Source: an uncultured Gammaproteobacteria bacterium (lineage in GTDB: Bacteria > Pseudomonadota > Gammaproteobacteria > Arenicellales > JAANXG01). From it: DNA of 47,287 bases. The number at the start of each line of letters is the position of its first letter. Within the stretch, counting starts at the first letter, position 1. A program made the translations under genes and the position numbers. The notes beneath the pieces were generated by a model. That model was not told the origin of the DNA. It saw nothing but the letters and a program-made list of their open reading frames with translations, and did not search any database. This document shows positions 18,200 to 25,965 of this stretch, piece after piece. The DNA lies in contig CAMYIN010000065.1 of NCBI GenBank assembly GCA_947258495.1, positions 1 to 47,287 of the forward strand. The letters run 5' to 3'.

Positions 18200-18247
18200 T
18201 GTACCCGCCCTCCCAAGAACAATTTACACAGTCGCGTCCTGCGTCAC

Positions 18248-18433
18248 TCAATCGTCGCCTCTGAGCCTGGAGTAGTACTCCTGCATATCGTCACTCATTT
18301 CGGTCTTGATCCCCGCCTCGACGGATTTGCCGCCGATCATGCCGACCTCGATCATGGGTGACAGGCTGTAGCCGATGAGGAATCCAATAAATCCCGCGAC
18401 CATCACATTTACCGTCCACAGTGCGTTTTTCAT
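18248..18433 (-). CDS. Tiny membrane protein, copy A of a paralogous pair
   Basis: A 61-residue protein: TM helix at about 5-25, GYSLSP, a short linker, and the tail SDDMQEYYSRLRGDD. ATG 18433 is chosen over the upstream TTG 18463 because it gives an N-terminus (MKNALW) that matches the paralogue (MRNSVW). It lies 94 bp after tusA and 48 bp before its paralogue. N-in or N-out topology is not decided by the charges. The pair keeps an identical tail motif despite different linkers, pointing to a conserved binding partner for the tail. Function unknown. Confidence 0.75.
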   Translation of the reverse strand: MKNALWTVNVMVAGFIGFLIGYSLSPMIEVGMIGGKSVEAGIKTEMSDDMQEYYSRLRGDD

Positions 18434-18527
18434 TTCGTCATCACTCTCTATTTCCTCCGCCAACCCGAGTTAGCCGGTGCTACGCCACGAGCCGGCTCGG
18501 CTTACCATTTGCTCCGTAAGCCGCGGC

Positions 18528-18773
18528 TCAGGCCTTCTCGATATCCCAGATGAACTGGCCGCTCTCCTGCTTCCTGTTGATGATCTCGTCGCCCGTGGTC
18601 TCGCACATCGCGGCGATGGATTCGCCAGAAGACGGATTGTCGAAGACGACCTCGATCACGTCGCCGGACTGCACCTTGGAAAGTGCCTTTTTGGTGTATA
18701 TCTGCGGGTGCGGGCATACATAGCCTTTTACGTCCAGCACGTACACACCGTCGTCGCGCTTCGCAAACTTCAT
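18528..18773 (-). CDS. tusA: TusA family sulfur carrier protein
   Basis: This 81-residue protein has the family signature C20-P-H-P, in which the cysteine carries a persulfide. The fold order (beta-alpha-beta-alpha-beta-beta) is visible from alternating hydrophobic stretches, and length is typical. ATG 18773 follows GAGGAG by about 8 bases. It lies 33 bp after the YeeE/YedE transporter gene, an arrangement in which TusA receives sulfur taken up by the transporter. It acts in the cytoplasm, passing sulfur to DsrE-type proteins or to biosynthetic and oxidative pathways. The proximity of three small DsrE-like genes in the same operon supports this relay. Confidence 0.93.
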   Translation of the reverse strand: MKFAKRDDGVYVLDVKGYVCPHPQIYTKKALSKVQSGDVIEVVFDNPSSGESIAAMCETTGDEIINRKQESGQFIWDIEKA

Positions 18774-18806
18774 GATGTTTCTCCTCTTGGTATCAAACCT
18801 GAATGG

Positions 18807-20279
18807 TTACAAATCGCAGGAGGCGAACTCCTTCGCCATGCGCCGTTCCGTCCACCAGTTGAAAAATTTGACGCCGATGTAGGCGCCGCCGATCATGCCC
18901 AATCCGAACAGCCAGCCGGAGGTGTCGCCCTGCGCAACCCGGACGAAGAACGCGCCGACATTGCATCCAAGTCCGAGGCGCGAGCCGATGCCCATGAGGG
19001 CGCCGCCGATCATCGCCCAGATCGCGAGCTCGAGGGTGGGTTTCTTGAATTTGAACTCGTTGTGCAACAAGGCCATGACCGCCGCACCCCCGATCAACGC
19101 CAGGGACATCCAGTCTGCGGGGTTGATGGCCGGATTGGGGATCCCGTTCACCCAGCCGAAGTAGATGTTGTCCATGTTGTCGGCGCCCAGTTTGTTGAAC
19201 ACCCAGCCGACCCATTGGGCCTCCTGGGTGGTGACGTACCAGTATCCGGGGTCGAACACGGTGCCGTTGGCCGATATGCCGTAGTCGAATCCTATGCGTT
19301 CCAGCAGCGTGCCAGCGTTCTGCACGCCGAACTTTACGCGCAGGCCCTGCGTCACCAGCATCTGCAGACCGCAGAAGATGCCGAGCAGCAACCCCGCGAT
19401 CGCGGTGCGCCTGTTGGCGGTGATCATAGCCCAGTAGCCGGCCAGCTCGTCGTTAAAGGAGGTGTGGCCTCTCTCCTTTTCGCGCTTTCTCAGAAACGCG
19501 CGGCGCGACCAGCCGATGTACACCACGACCAAAAGCAGCGCCGCGGGAATGACCACGCCAACAAGCATATTCCCCGCAAACGCACCTGCAATGGAATCGT
19601 CCGCCAGACCGAACAGGGTGGCAAAGGTCAGGACCGGTTGGTTCCAGACGTATCCCGCCAGGTACTGGTCCACCCAGCCGTCACCGGCGTTGACGACCTC
19701 AGGCAGTCCTTTGGCCAGCGCCGACTGGTGCCACGAATCAGGCACCAGGTAGTTCGTCCAACCCGCCATGTCCGCAAACACCGCCTGGGTGACGCTGATG
19801 GAGAGAATCACGATCAAGGCGCTCATGTTGCCTTCGCCGGTCTTGTACAACGATCCGGAGGCGCAACCGCCGGCGAAAACCATGCCTACGCCGAAGATCA
19901 ACCCCGCTATGAAGGCGTGTACGCTGGTCGGTGCGGCGTGGAAGGTGCTCAAGCCCGTTGCCGTGACGAATGCGCTCACTGCCGCGAACAGCACTGTGGC
20001 GATCATGATACCTACGGCCATTCGCGGCACGCCCACTGCGAACAGATCCCGGAACGCGGAGGAAAAACAAAAGCGACCGTACTGAAGACACATGCCGTAA
20101 ATGAAACCGAACCAAAGATAGACGGAGAGGTAGATGTAGTACTCGTTGTACAAATAGGTGGCGATGCTGATTAAGGCGAAAAACGCTGCAATGCCGTATG
20201 CCCATAGGCGCTTCTTTCGCAGATCGTTTTCGACCTCGACCGCGTTTGTCGCGGCCACATCTATAGCAGTGGTACTCAT
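18807..20279 (-). CDS. YeeE/YedE (TsuA-type) sulfur compound transporter
   Basis: The 490-residue membrane protein has about 10-12 hydrophobic segments and the three cysteine motifs of the family: GRFCFSSAFRD (C71), GGCASGSLYKTGEGN (C139) and LGCNVGAFF (C439). In characterised TsuA proteins such cysteines line the thiosulfate path. ATG 20279 is chosen because it follows GAGGGGACC; the frame is open to 20366 but that region belongs to the upstream gene's end. It is 16 bp after the ArnT-like gene and 33 bp before tusA, so co-transcription is very likely. It probably imports thiosulfate or another sulfane-sulfur donor. Confidence 0.9.
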   Translation of the reverse strand: MSTTAIDVAATNAVEVENDLRKKRLWAYGIAAFFALISIATYLYNEYYIYLSVYLWFGFIYGMCLQYGRFCFSSAFRDLFAVGVPRMAVGIMIATVLFAAVSAFVTATGLSTFHAAPTSVHAFIAGLIFGVGMVFAGGCASGSLYKTGEGNMSALIVILSISVTQAVFADMAGWTNYLVPDSWHQSALAKGLPEVVNAGDGWVDQYLAGYVWNQPVLTFATLFGLADDSIAGAFAGNMLVGVVIPAALLLVVVYIGWSRRAFLRKREKERGHTSFNDELAGYWAMITANRRTAIAGLLLGIFCGLQMLVTQGLRVKFGVQNAGTLLERIGFDYGISANGTVFDPGYWYVTTQEAQWVGWVFNKLGADNMDNIYFGWVNGIPNPAINPADWMSLALIGGAAVMALLHNEFKFKKPTLELAIWAMIGGALMGIGSRLGLGCNVGAFFVRVAQGDTSGWLFGLGMIGGAYIGVKFFNWWTERRMAKEFASCDL

Positions 20280-20295
20280 GCTCTGGTCCCCTCGT

Positions 20296-22056
20296 TCATG
20301 TTTTTCTTGCGCGCTGGTAGATCTGTACGATGGTTCGATATCGGAACACGCCGCTGACCTGAGCAAATACCCGGGTCAACTCGTAATTCGCCAGGTCGCG
20401 GCGCAAAGGGCCGGGTAGATCCTGTGAATGATCGCTGGCGATGACGACGACGGTCTTATCGCTATCGGTATCCGTTCGCGGTACCGCCTGGTAGTACTCG
20501 GGCAGCGGAAACTCCCAGCTGAAACGGAGCGGCGAAGTGGCGATCCGGGGTGGGGGTGTGGCGTCGCCACCACCGGATTCACGGCGGTAGACGATCGGCT
20601 TGTGCGTAAACAGGTCCAGGATCGGCACCGAGATCGCCGGGTTGATGATCGAAAAACGCTGCGGGAGGGTGTAAACCTCGACGAGTTCTTCCGCGGTGGA
20701 ATTGAGGTACGCACCTGCCCGTTGCAGATTCACGGCGCTCATCGTCTGCAGGAAAACCAGGTGTCCCCATACGGCGACGACGAGGGACGAGGCCACCGCC
20801 GCAAGGGTAACGTAACGGCGCACCACGGCGTCTTTGATCGCGCTCAAACCGTAGGCGGCCATCAAGGCCAGCATGGGGAGCGCTATGACCGTGTACCGGA
20901 TCCGCTTCACCTCGAGCAGCAGCAACAGCAGCAACATCCACGATACGATCAAAAAGCGGAGGTCTCTGCGCCGCACCGCCACGAATACCGAAAAAAGCGC
21001 GGCGATCACCAGAAAAGGGTGTAATTGAAATAAGAACGTGGATATATAGCTCTCCCCCCAGCGGTGCAGTCCCGGCAGCTGGTAGGACATCAAGAATTTC
21101 ATCTGTGCGAGAAACAAATCACCCTTCCACAAAAACACCGGGATGACGATTACGGTCACAAAAGCGGCGAGCGCCAGCATGCGCCGCACCACCACGTTGC
21201 CCTGGCGGAAACCTTCGACGATGCCGATCACGGGAACGACGCTGAGCATCACCCAGTTCGAATACTTCGCCAACAATGCCAAGGTGATCGCCGCAGCAGC
21301 CAAGGCAAGTCGCGGCGCACCGCCCGCTTGCGCCGCACGCACGGTGGCAAACACCGCAAACGTGAGAACGCACATGCTGGGCACGTCGACCATTACCAAC
21401 GGAACCTGTACGAAAAGATACGGCATCGCCAGTAACAGCGCACCGGCCATCAAACCCAGAGATTTCGACCACAGGGCCCGGCCGATGAGATACGTGAGCA
21501 AAACCGTAGCGGCGAACAGGAATGTAGTCATCGCCTGGATGGCAACGCGCGACTCTCCGGCCGTTTTCATTGCGATTCCAAACAGAAACGGTACCAGGGG
21601 AAGATCGGTCCACGCGGGAATCGATTCGCCCCACTCGCGCAGGAAGTAAGCTGTCCCATAAAGCTCGATCTGTTTGGCCTGGGAAAAATATCGTGCACTG
21701 TCGACGATCACTTCCGGCTGTCGCCAGAATACGGCGCCGATTGCAAACGCCGACACAAACAGCAGCAGGGGCTGCCCATGGAGGCGCGCGGCTCGGAGAG
21801 CGAAAAAGTATGCCGCGGCCAAAGAGGCGCAGAGAACGGCGAAGAGCACAACAACGTCTGCGTCTGCGAACACCCATTGCCAACTCGTCAACCGATTGTC
21901 GTCCGCAGTGCGAAAAATAAACAACAACAAGAATATGCCTAGCGCTGTGAGGGCCACGAAAATGCAGCGCGGCAGGTACTCGCCGTGGATCGGCGATATG
22001 AAAGCGGGGAGTGCGCCGTCGCCCGCGGTATATTGGTTGACCGGGGCGCTGGACAT
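20296..22056 (-). CDS. ArnT-like family 39 membrane glycosyltransferase
   Basis: The 586-residue product has about 11-12 TM helices spread over residues 25-440 and a soluble C-terminal part of about 120 residues, the layout of dolichyl/undecaprenyl-phosphate-sugar glycosyltransferases (GT39/GT83). A charged loop after the first TM pair (DSARYFSQAKQIE) corresponds to the catalytic periplasmic loop. ATG 22056 is chosen; codons upstream to 22155 overlap the neighbouring small gene. The gene sits between the DsrE-like genes and yeeE with gaps of 47 and 16 bp, an odd position for a glycosyltransferase. It may modify an envelope glycolipid or protein; acceptor and sugar are unknown. Confidence 0.8.
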   Translation of the reverse strand: MSSAPVNQYTAGDGALPAFISPIHGEYLPRCIFVALTALGIFLLLFIFRTADDNRLTSWQWVFADADVVVLFAVLCASLAAAYFFALRAARLHGQPLLLFVSAFAIGAVFWRQPEVIVDSARYFSQAKQIELYGTAYFLREWGESIPAWTDLPLVPFLFGIAMKTAGESRVAIQAMTTFLFAATVLLTYLIGRALWSKSLGLMAGALLLAMPYLFVQVPLVMVDVPSMCVLTFAVFATVRAAQAGGAPRLALAAAAITLALLAKYSNWVMLSVVPVIGIVEGFRQGNVVVRRMLALAAFVTVIVIPVFLWKGDLFLAQMKFLMSYQLPGLHRWGESYISTFLFQLHPFLVIAALFSVFVAVRRRDLRFLIVSWMLLLLLLLEVKRIRYTVIALPMLALMAAYGLSAIKDAVVRRYVTLAAVASSLVVAVWGHLVFLQTMSAVNLQRAGAYLNSTAEELVEVYTLPQRFSIINPAISVPILDLFTHKPIVYRRESGGGDATPPPRIATSPLRFSWEFPLPEYYQAVPRTDTDSDKTVVVIASDHSQDLPGPLRRDLANYELTRVFAQVSGVFRYRTIVQIYQRARKT

Positions 22057-22103
22057 CGGCGTCGACTCGCTGCTCAACTTACCACGCACCGCAAATACGC
22101 CTC

Positions 22104-22307
22104 CTACGCCGTGGCATCCGTATCGTCGGGCGCCGCCTGCCAGGAGATCACGCAATCGTGGCTCTCGATCTTGTCGACGACTTCGGGGTAGGCGACGTCG
22201 CTGCCCGAAAAATCCATGACTTCGACACGGTGTCGCCTGGACTGGGTATCGATCATACGCGCCGCGTCCTCCCGGGAACCGTCAACCAATATATGCAGGA
22301 CATTCAT
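22104..22307 (-). CDS. Small DsrE/DsrH-superfamily-like protein (third of three)
   Basis: A 67-residue protein beginning MNVLHILVDG and carrying one cysteine (HDCVISW). The opening beta-strand and Asp/Gly turn resemble DsrH/TusB and DsrE-like proteins, but it is shorter than TusB (about 95 residues) and the assignment is weak. It follows the second DsrE-like gene by 31 bp and precedes the ArnT-like gene by 47 bp. If the three genes form a TusBCD/DsrEFH-like complex, this would be the smallest subunit; that is inference from size and gene order. Confidence 0.55.
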   Translation of the reverse strand: MNVLHILVDGSREDAARMIDTQSRRHRVEVMDFSGSDVAYPEVVDKIESHDCVISWQAAPDDTDATA

Positions 22308-22338
22308 GACACGTTTTCACCTACGGCGCGGCGCTTCG

Positions 22339-22641
22339 TTACAACACGATGACCCGGTCGGCCTCGTGGTTCATCACCGCGTTGTCGAACTGACTGCCGC
22401 GCACGATGCTTTCCGGAACGCGACTGAGATCGACGGCATGTTCCTCCGCGCTGTGGCGGCACACGCTCATGGACACTCCATTCAACGCGCACAGATTGGT
22501 GAATTCCGTGTTCTGTATAAGGTGGGTGCCCGCGTCCATGGAAAAAATCGAGACCTGGTGGCCCTTTTCGTTCGCCGCCCGCGCGATGCCGACGACATGC
22601 TGCAGATGTCGATCGCTGTTAACCAGGATGCCCAGTTTCAC
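22339..22641 (-). CDS. DsrE-family small sulfur-relay-like protein (second of three)
   Basis: A 100-residue protein with the DsrE-type pattern: first strand KLGILVNSD, helix HVVGIARAANEKGH, strand QVSIFSMDAGTH, then two cysteines (FTNLCALNGVSMSVCRHSAEE) where DsrE proteins keep a conserved cysteine. Start is GTG 22641 after AGGGGACGGA. It lies 75 bp after the first DsrE-like gene. In the family this cysteine carries persulfide and exchanges it with TusA. The rest of the operon (tusA, yeeE) supports a sulfur relay role. Confidence 0.7.
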   Translation of the reverse strand: MKLGILVNSDRHLQHVVGIARAANEKGHQVSIFSMDAGTHLIQNTEFTNLCALNGVSMSVCRHSAEEHAVDLSRVPESIVRGSQFDNAVMNHEADRVIVL

Positions 22642-22716
22642 TCCGTCCCCTTACGTAATAAACGACAAAAGAGGCCGACCCGCGCTGATCGGTTTCGCAC
22701 TCGCCGGCAACCGTAA

Positions 22717-22989
22717 TCAGTATGGCAGGACATGGTCGTACTCCGGCATCCGGTTCGAGATCTGTTCGGTGCTCAGGTATTCGGCGTAGTCCTGGTCCCG
22801 CACGTCCGAGTAGATGGGCAATTCGAGTTCCCTGATGGTGTCCAAATTTGCGGCAATACTGTCCGTGCGATCGAGCCTGCGACTCAATACATAGACATCG
22901 ACACTGTCGTCCATCAGCGTCAGCCCAATCGACATACGGAGCGCCTCTTCCTGGCGGTCGGTGACGATAACAGCTATCTTTCTGGCCAC
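22717..22989 (-). CDS. DsrE-like small protein (first of three), no cysteine
   Basis: A 90-residue protein, KIAVIVTDRQEEALRMSIGLTLMDD-type N-terminus followed by VDVYVLSRRL, the strand-helix-strand pattern of the DsrE/DsrF superfamily. It contains no cysteine, so it cannot itself carry persulfide and would be a structural subunit, as DsrF/TusC-type subunits can be. Start is GTG 22989. It lies 124 bp downstream of the PAS-LuxR gene, in the same direction. Confidence 0.65.
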   Translation of the reverse strand: MARKIAVIVTDRQEEALRMSIGLTLMDDSVDVYVLSRRLDRTDSIAANLDTIRELELPIYSDVRDQDYAEYLSTEQISNRMPEYDHVLPY

Positions 22990-23113
22990 CTTTTCTGCCT
23001 TGTCGCAATCGGCGTTGAAATGTGCACGCCAAGCCGCGCCGCTCGGCCACTGCTGCTATCGGCGATGGAGCCGTGTCTGCACGATGTGACTCGTCGATGG
23101 TGGGCATTTCCGT

Positions 23114-23776
23114 TCACGGCCACACCAAATCGTGCCGATAGGCGTAGGCCACGGCCTCTACCTGGCTGTGGACTCCCAACTTTTTCTGAATGTGCTGGAT
23201 GTGGTTTCGTGTCGTCGTCGCGCTGATGGTGAGGCGTTTCGCGATCACCGCCGCGGTGAGACCCTCCGCCAGCAACGCCAGCACCTGGTGTTCACGCGCG
23301 GTCAGACACGAGTCCGCGGGCCAGCATTTCGCCGGAGCGCCATTGTGTCGGCGCGGCGCCATCGAGGGATGCTTGTCCGACGCGTAGCTCAGGGAATCGA
23401 GGACATCTGGCTTACCGTTCCGGTGCAGCAGGTGGGCTACATTCCATTTATCTCTGCAACCCGACGGGATCAGCACGATGTTCACCGACAAGGTCAGCGA
23501 TTTCGCCCTGCTGTTGGTGACTTGAATCGAAAATCGGTTCGACGTGTCGCCTCCGTTACCGAGGCGTGCCACACGGCAATTGTGGCGGCAGAGAGAAGAC
23601 CGTGTCACCGGATCGCAGCCCTGCAGTACGTCGCAGCACGGCTTGCCCAACACCGAGTCCGAGGCGTAGCCCAACAAGTGCTCGCAGCCCTGGTCCCAAT
23701 AAATGATGCGCTGCATCGAATCGACAGCGAAGGCGCCATCGACCGCGCGATGCAGTACCTGACTCAAAGTTGGCAT
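23114..23776 (-). CDS. PAS-LuxR transcription regulator with six-cysteine sensor
   Basis: The 220-residue protein has a PAS domain (about 10-125) and a LuxR/GerE helix-turn-helix (about 155-217, LTAREHQVLALLAEGLTAAVIAKRLTIS). The PAS part holds C31, C47, C48, C54, C63 and C67, with the last five in a pattern seen in a family of PAS domains and suited to Fe-S binding or thiol redox sensing. ATG 23776 follows AGGGGTCGC and gives a natural PAS start; the open frame upstream to 23878 is rejected. It heads the minus-strand sulfur operon and has an ECF-type promoter candidate at 23890-23916. I infer a redox- or sulfur-responsive activator of this operon. Confidence 0.85.
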   Translation of the reverse strand: MPTLSQVLHRAVDGAFAVDSMQRIIYWDQGCEHLLGYASDSVLGKPCCDVLQGCDPVTRSSLCRHNCRVARLGNGGDTSNRFSIQVTNSRAKSLTLSVNIVLIPSGCRDKWNVAHLLHRNGKPDVLDSLSYASDKHPSMAPRRHNGAPAKCWPADSCLTAREHQVLALLAEGLTAAVIAKRLTISATTTRNHIQHIQKKLGVHSQVEAVAYAYRHDLVWP

Positions 23777-23889
23777 TCGGTGCGACCCCTGGTCATTAAT
23801 AGTCTTATAGAAAAACTCTGCTGCAATCGAAACCGCCGACCTGCTCCATTGCTTCGAGATAATGCCGATTGCAACCACTACCCTAGTAG

Positions 23890-23916
23890 AAACGCGGGAA
23901 AGAAAATATTTATTCC
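23890..23916 (-). promoter_or_regulatory. Candidate ECF sigma promoter for the PAS-LuxR/sulfur operon
   Basis: On the minus strand GGAATAAA (23916-23909), a 14-bp spacer, then CGTTT (23894-23890). The same two blocks at the same spacing occur at 25656-25682 on the plus strand. The site is about 114 bp upstream of ATG 23776 and lies in the divergent region shared with the ECF sigma gene. Confidence 0.6.
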
Positions 23917-24076
23917 CGAAGAGGTTTCGCCCTGCGAAAAAAAGCTTTCGCTAATATTGAAAGTCGGCAGGCGCGTTCGACTGCCTGGGCGAATCGATTG
24001 TGCGGTGCAGCGTCTGCGTATGGAATTTCACTAGAAACGCAGTATACTGCTGGCGTACGTCTGCGGCGATCTCGGT

Positions 24077-24649
24077 ATGAACTACGATTGTTCTTCACAC
24101 GGCCTTCCTAAGCGTCAACGCCTGGAGAGTTACCTGGACCGTCTGTTCGGTTACGCGTTCAGCCTCACCAAAGACCGCGAGCGGGCGCAGGACCTGGTGC
24201 AGATCTGCGCACTCAAGTCGCTTTCGGCTGAGCGTGTGCCGGTGGATGAGCCGGCGTACCGCGCATGGCTGTTCAAGATCCTGCGAAACGCGTTTCACGA
24301 CGAGGTGCGTAAAAAAAGCGCCGCAGAGATCGTCGTGGATGAATTGGACGGCGACGGAGAGTTCAATCGGAATAATAGCCAAGGGCTGGACGTTTCTTCC
24401 GTCGAGCAGAAACTGATCAACACCCTGGCGGTCAGGAAGGCCCTGTTGAAGATCAGGCTGGAGTACAGGGAAATCCTGGTTCTGGTCGATTTGGCGGGAT
24501 TCAGCTACAAAGAGACCGCGTGTCTGCTCGGGATTCCGGCAGGGACGGTGATGAGCCGACTGAGCCGGGCTCGGAAGGCTCTGCTCGATGAACTGAGCAG
24601 GCGTCAATCCCGTAGATTGCCCTTGCGCATCGTGAGAAGTCGAAAATGA
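24077..24649 (+). CDS. ECF-type RNA polymerase sigma factor
   Basis: A 190-residue sigma-70 family member with region 2 at about 18-82 (YAFSLTKDRERAQDLVQ... AYRAWLFKILRNAFHDEVRK) and region 4 at about 120-178 (LVLVDLAGFSYKETACLLGIPAGTVMSRLSRARKAL). Start ATG 24077. The following anti-sigma gene overlaps by ATGA at 24646. A TATACT at 24043-24048 could be a -10 for its own promoter, without a good -35. GGAATAAA-N14-CGTTT sites flanking the locus at 23890 and 25656 are the likely targets of this sigma factor. I infer that it controls sulfur-anion handling genes. Confidence 0.92.
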   Translation: MNYDCSSHGLPKRQRLESYLDRLFGYAFSLTKDRERAQDLVQICALKSLSAERVPVDEPAYRAWLFKILRNAFHDEVRKKSAAEIVVDELDGDGEFNRNNSQGLDVSSVEQKLINTLAVRKALLKIRLEYREILVLVDLAGFSYKETACLLGIPAGTVMSRLSRARKALLDELSRRQSRRLPLRIVRSRK

Positions 24650-25449
24650 AGGACAAAATTACCTGGGAAATTGTCAACGGTTACGTGGACGGAGAGCTTG
24701 CGCCCCGGGAAGCGGCGGAAGTCGCCAAAGCGGTGGCCACCGATCCGGAGATTGCCGAGTACGTGTCGATGTTGAGCTCGTTGAAGGCCGCGGTGGCGTA
24801 TTCGACCGACGGCGTGGCGCGCAACATCGATCTTTCACCGACGACAAAAAAATCGAAAAAATTTGGCTGGCTACCATGGGCGGCCGGAATTGCGACGTTA
24901 TTGATACTAGGGGCCCTGATGTCGGCACTGGTCGTGAAGCCAAACCTGTTGTATCCCGCCTCCGGCGTGCAGCTTGCGGAGATGATTCACACCGAGTGGC
25001 TCAAATCCGAATACGAGCGCCCGACCTCCAAGGACCGCGCCCTCCTTAAGGCTACGCTGGAAGGTCTCTACTTGGATGCTTACGTGCCCGACCTCACCAA
25101 GGTCAACCTCTCGTTCAGCGGCATCCGCCGGGTGACGGCACAGGGCGTGGAGGGCGTGCATATAGGCTACGTAGGTCCGCGGGGGTGCATGGTCAGCCTG
25201 GTGGTATTCAAGAACCACATCCGCCTGTCCGAGAAGATCTCCTATTTCAGGGCCGGTGGCCGGCCAGTGTACGGTTGGCGTGTGGGTACGACGGGGTTTT
25301 ATCTTCTCGCGCACAAAATGGATCCCTATCGGGTAGATTCCATTGCCGAGGTGGTGCATGAGCTGACCCGCGCCCGTCTGCCGCTCGACCCGCAGTCGGT
25401 GATCGCCCTCAACGACGCCCGGGCCTCGAGCGAGCCCTGCGTGACCTGA
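24646..25449 (+). CDS. Membrane anti-sigma factor
   Basis: The 267-residue protein has an acidic N-terminal cytoplasmic domain (about 1-65, ITWEIVNGYVDGELAPREAAEV, the usual anti-sigma opening), one TM helix at about 75-98 and a periplasmic domain of about 165 residues. It lacks the HxxxCxxC zinc motif of ZAS-type anti-sigma factors. The periplasmic domain (KVNLSFSGIRRV... GVHIGYVGPRGCMVSLVVF... GWRVGTTGFYLLAHKMD) has one cysteine and may sense the signal. Its ATG overlaps the sigma stop codon, so the pair is translationally coupled. Assignment rests on context and topology. Confidence 0.85.
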   Translation: MKDKITWEIVNGYVDGELAPREAAEVAKAVATDPEIAEYVSMLSSLKAAVAYSTDGVARNIDLSPTTKKSKKFGWLPWAAGIATLLILGALMSALVVKPNLLYPASGVQLAEMIHTEWLKSEYERPTSKDRALLKATLEGLYLDAYVPDLTKVNLSFSGIRRVTAQGVEGVHIGYVGPRGCMVSLVVFKNHIRLSEKISYFRAGGRPVYGWRVGTTGFYLLAHKMDPYRVDSIAEVVHELTRARLPLDPQSVIALNDARASSEPCVT

Positions 25450-25767
25450 GCGCAAACCCCCTCGGCCGCTAGCAGTGCTGCCGCGCGGGCTCGGCGCGGG
25501 CAGCCCCATCCCCCTCGAACGCGCGCTTTTTCGGGCGTCATCGCGGTGTCCCAGGCGACCTCATGCGCCGCTCTTCGATCCCACCGTCGCTGGGTGCTCG
25601 GCAGACGTTTGTTGCCATGCAACGGCAAACCCAGCCACCACAGAATTCTTGCACCGGAATAAAATTGACTTATGGCCCGTTTTCTCTTTCGACAGCCCGT
25701 GGTGCGGCCGGTGTCGATCGGCGAACCGCGGAAAGATTCACCGCAATAACGATGAGAGGGTAACGAC
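25450..25767. other. 318-bp intergenic region before the YeiH operon
   Basis: Apart from the ECF-type promoter candidate at 25656-25683 I see no gene here. Short open frames lack ribosome-binding sites. Confidence 0.6.
25656..25683 (+). promoter_or_regulatory. Candidate ECF sigma promoter for the YeiH operon
   Basis: GGAATAAA (25656-25663), 14 bases, CGTTTT (25678-25683). Identical in both blocks and in spacing to the minus-strand site at 23890-23916. It is about 85 bp upstream of ATG 25768. Confidence 0.6.
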
Positions 25768-25941
25768 ATGGTAGAGATTGGGACAGCAGTGGATCAGGAA
25801 CAGAAGTCGGCGCAGGCCCTGCTGGGCGAGGCCGAACCGTGGGAACCGTGGGAGACCCAGCTCGTGGGATGGAGCATCGGCATTGGCCTCGCGGGCCTGG
25901 TAGTTCTCGGTTTTCTCATCAACGCCTTTTTGCTGCCGTGA
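25768..25941 (+). CDS. 57-aa single-TM protein upstream of YeiH
   Basis: ATG 25768, preceded by GAGAGGG 11-17 bases upstream, opens a 57-residue frame. The first 30 residues are acidic with a repeated W-E-P-W-E motif; the rest is one TM helix (about 34-55) ending in FLLP. It is 24 bp before the 84-aa gene and both precede the YeiH-family exporter, so it may be a small accessory subunit of that transporter. I recognise no family. Confidence 0.7.
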   Translation: MVEIGTAVDQEQKSAQALLGEAEPWEPWETQLVGWSIGIGLAGLVVLGFLINAFLLP

Positions 25942-25965
25942 TTCGAGATTTCACGGAAAGCGCGC

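Noticed and set aside
18477-20174. 565-residue plus-strand frame opposite YeeE/YedE
   Set aside because: His/Gln/Asp-rich shadow of a membrane protein gene.
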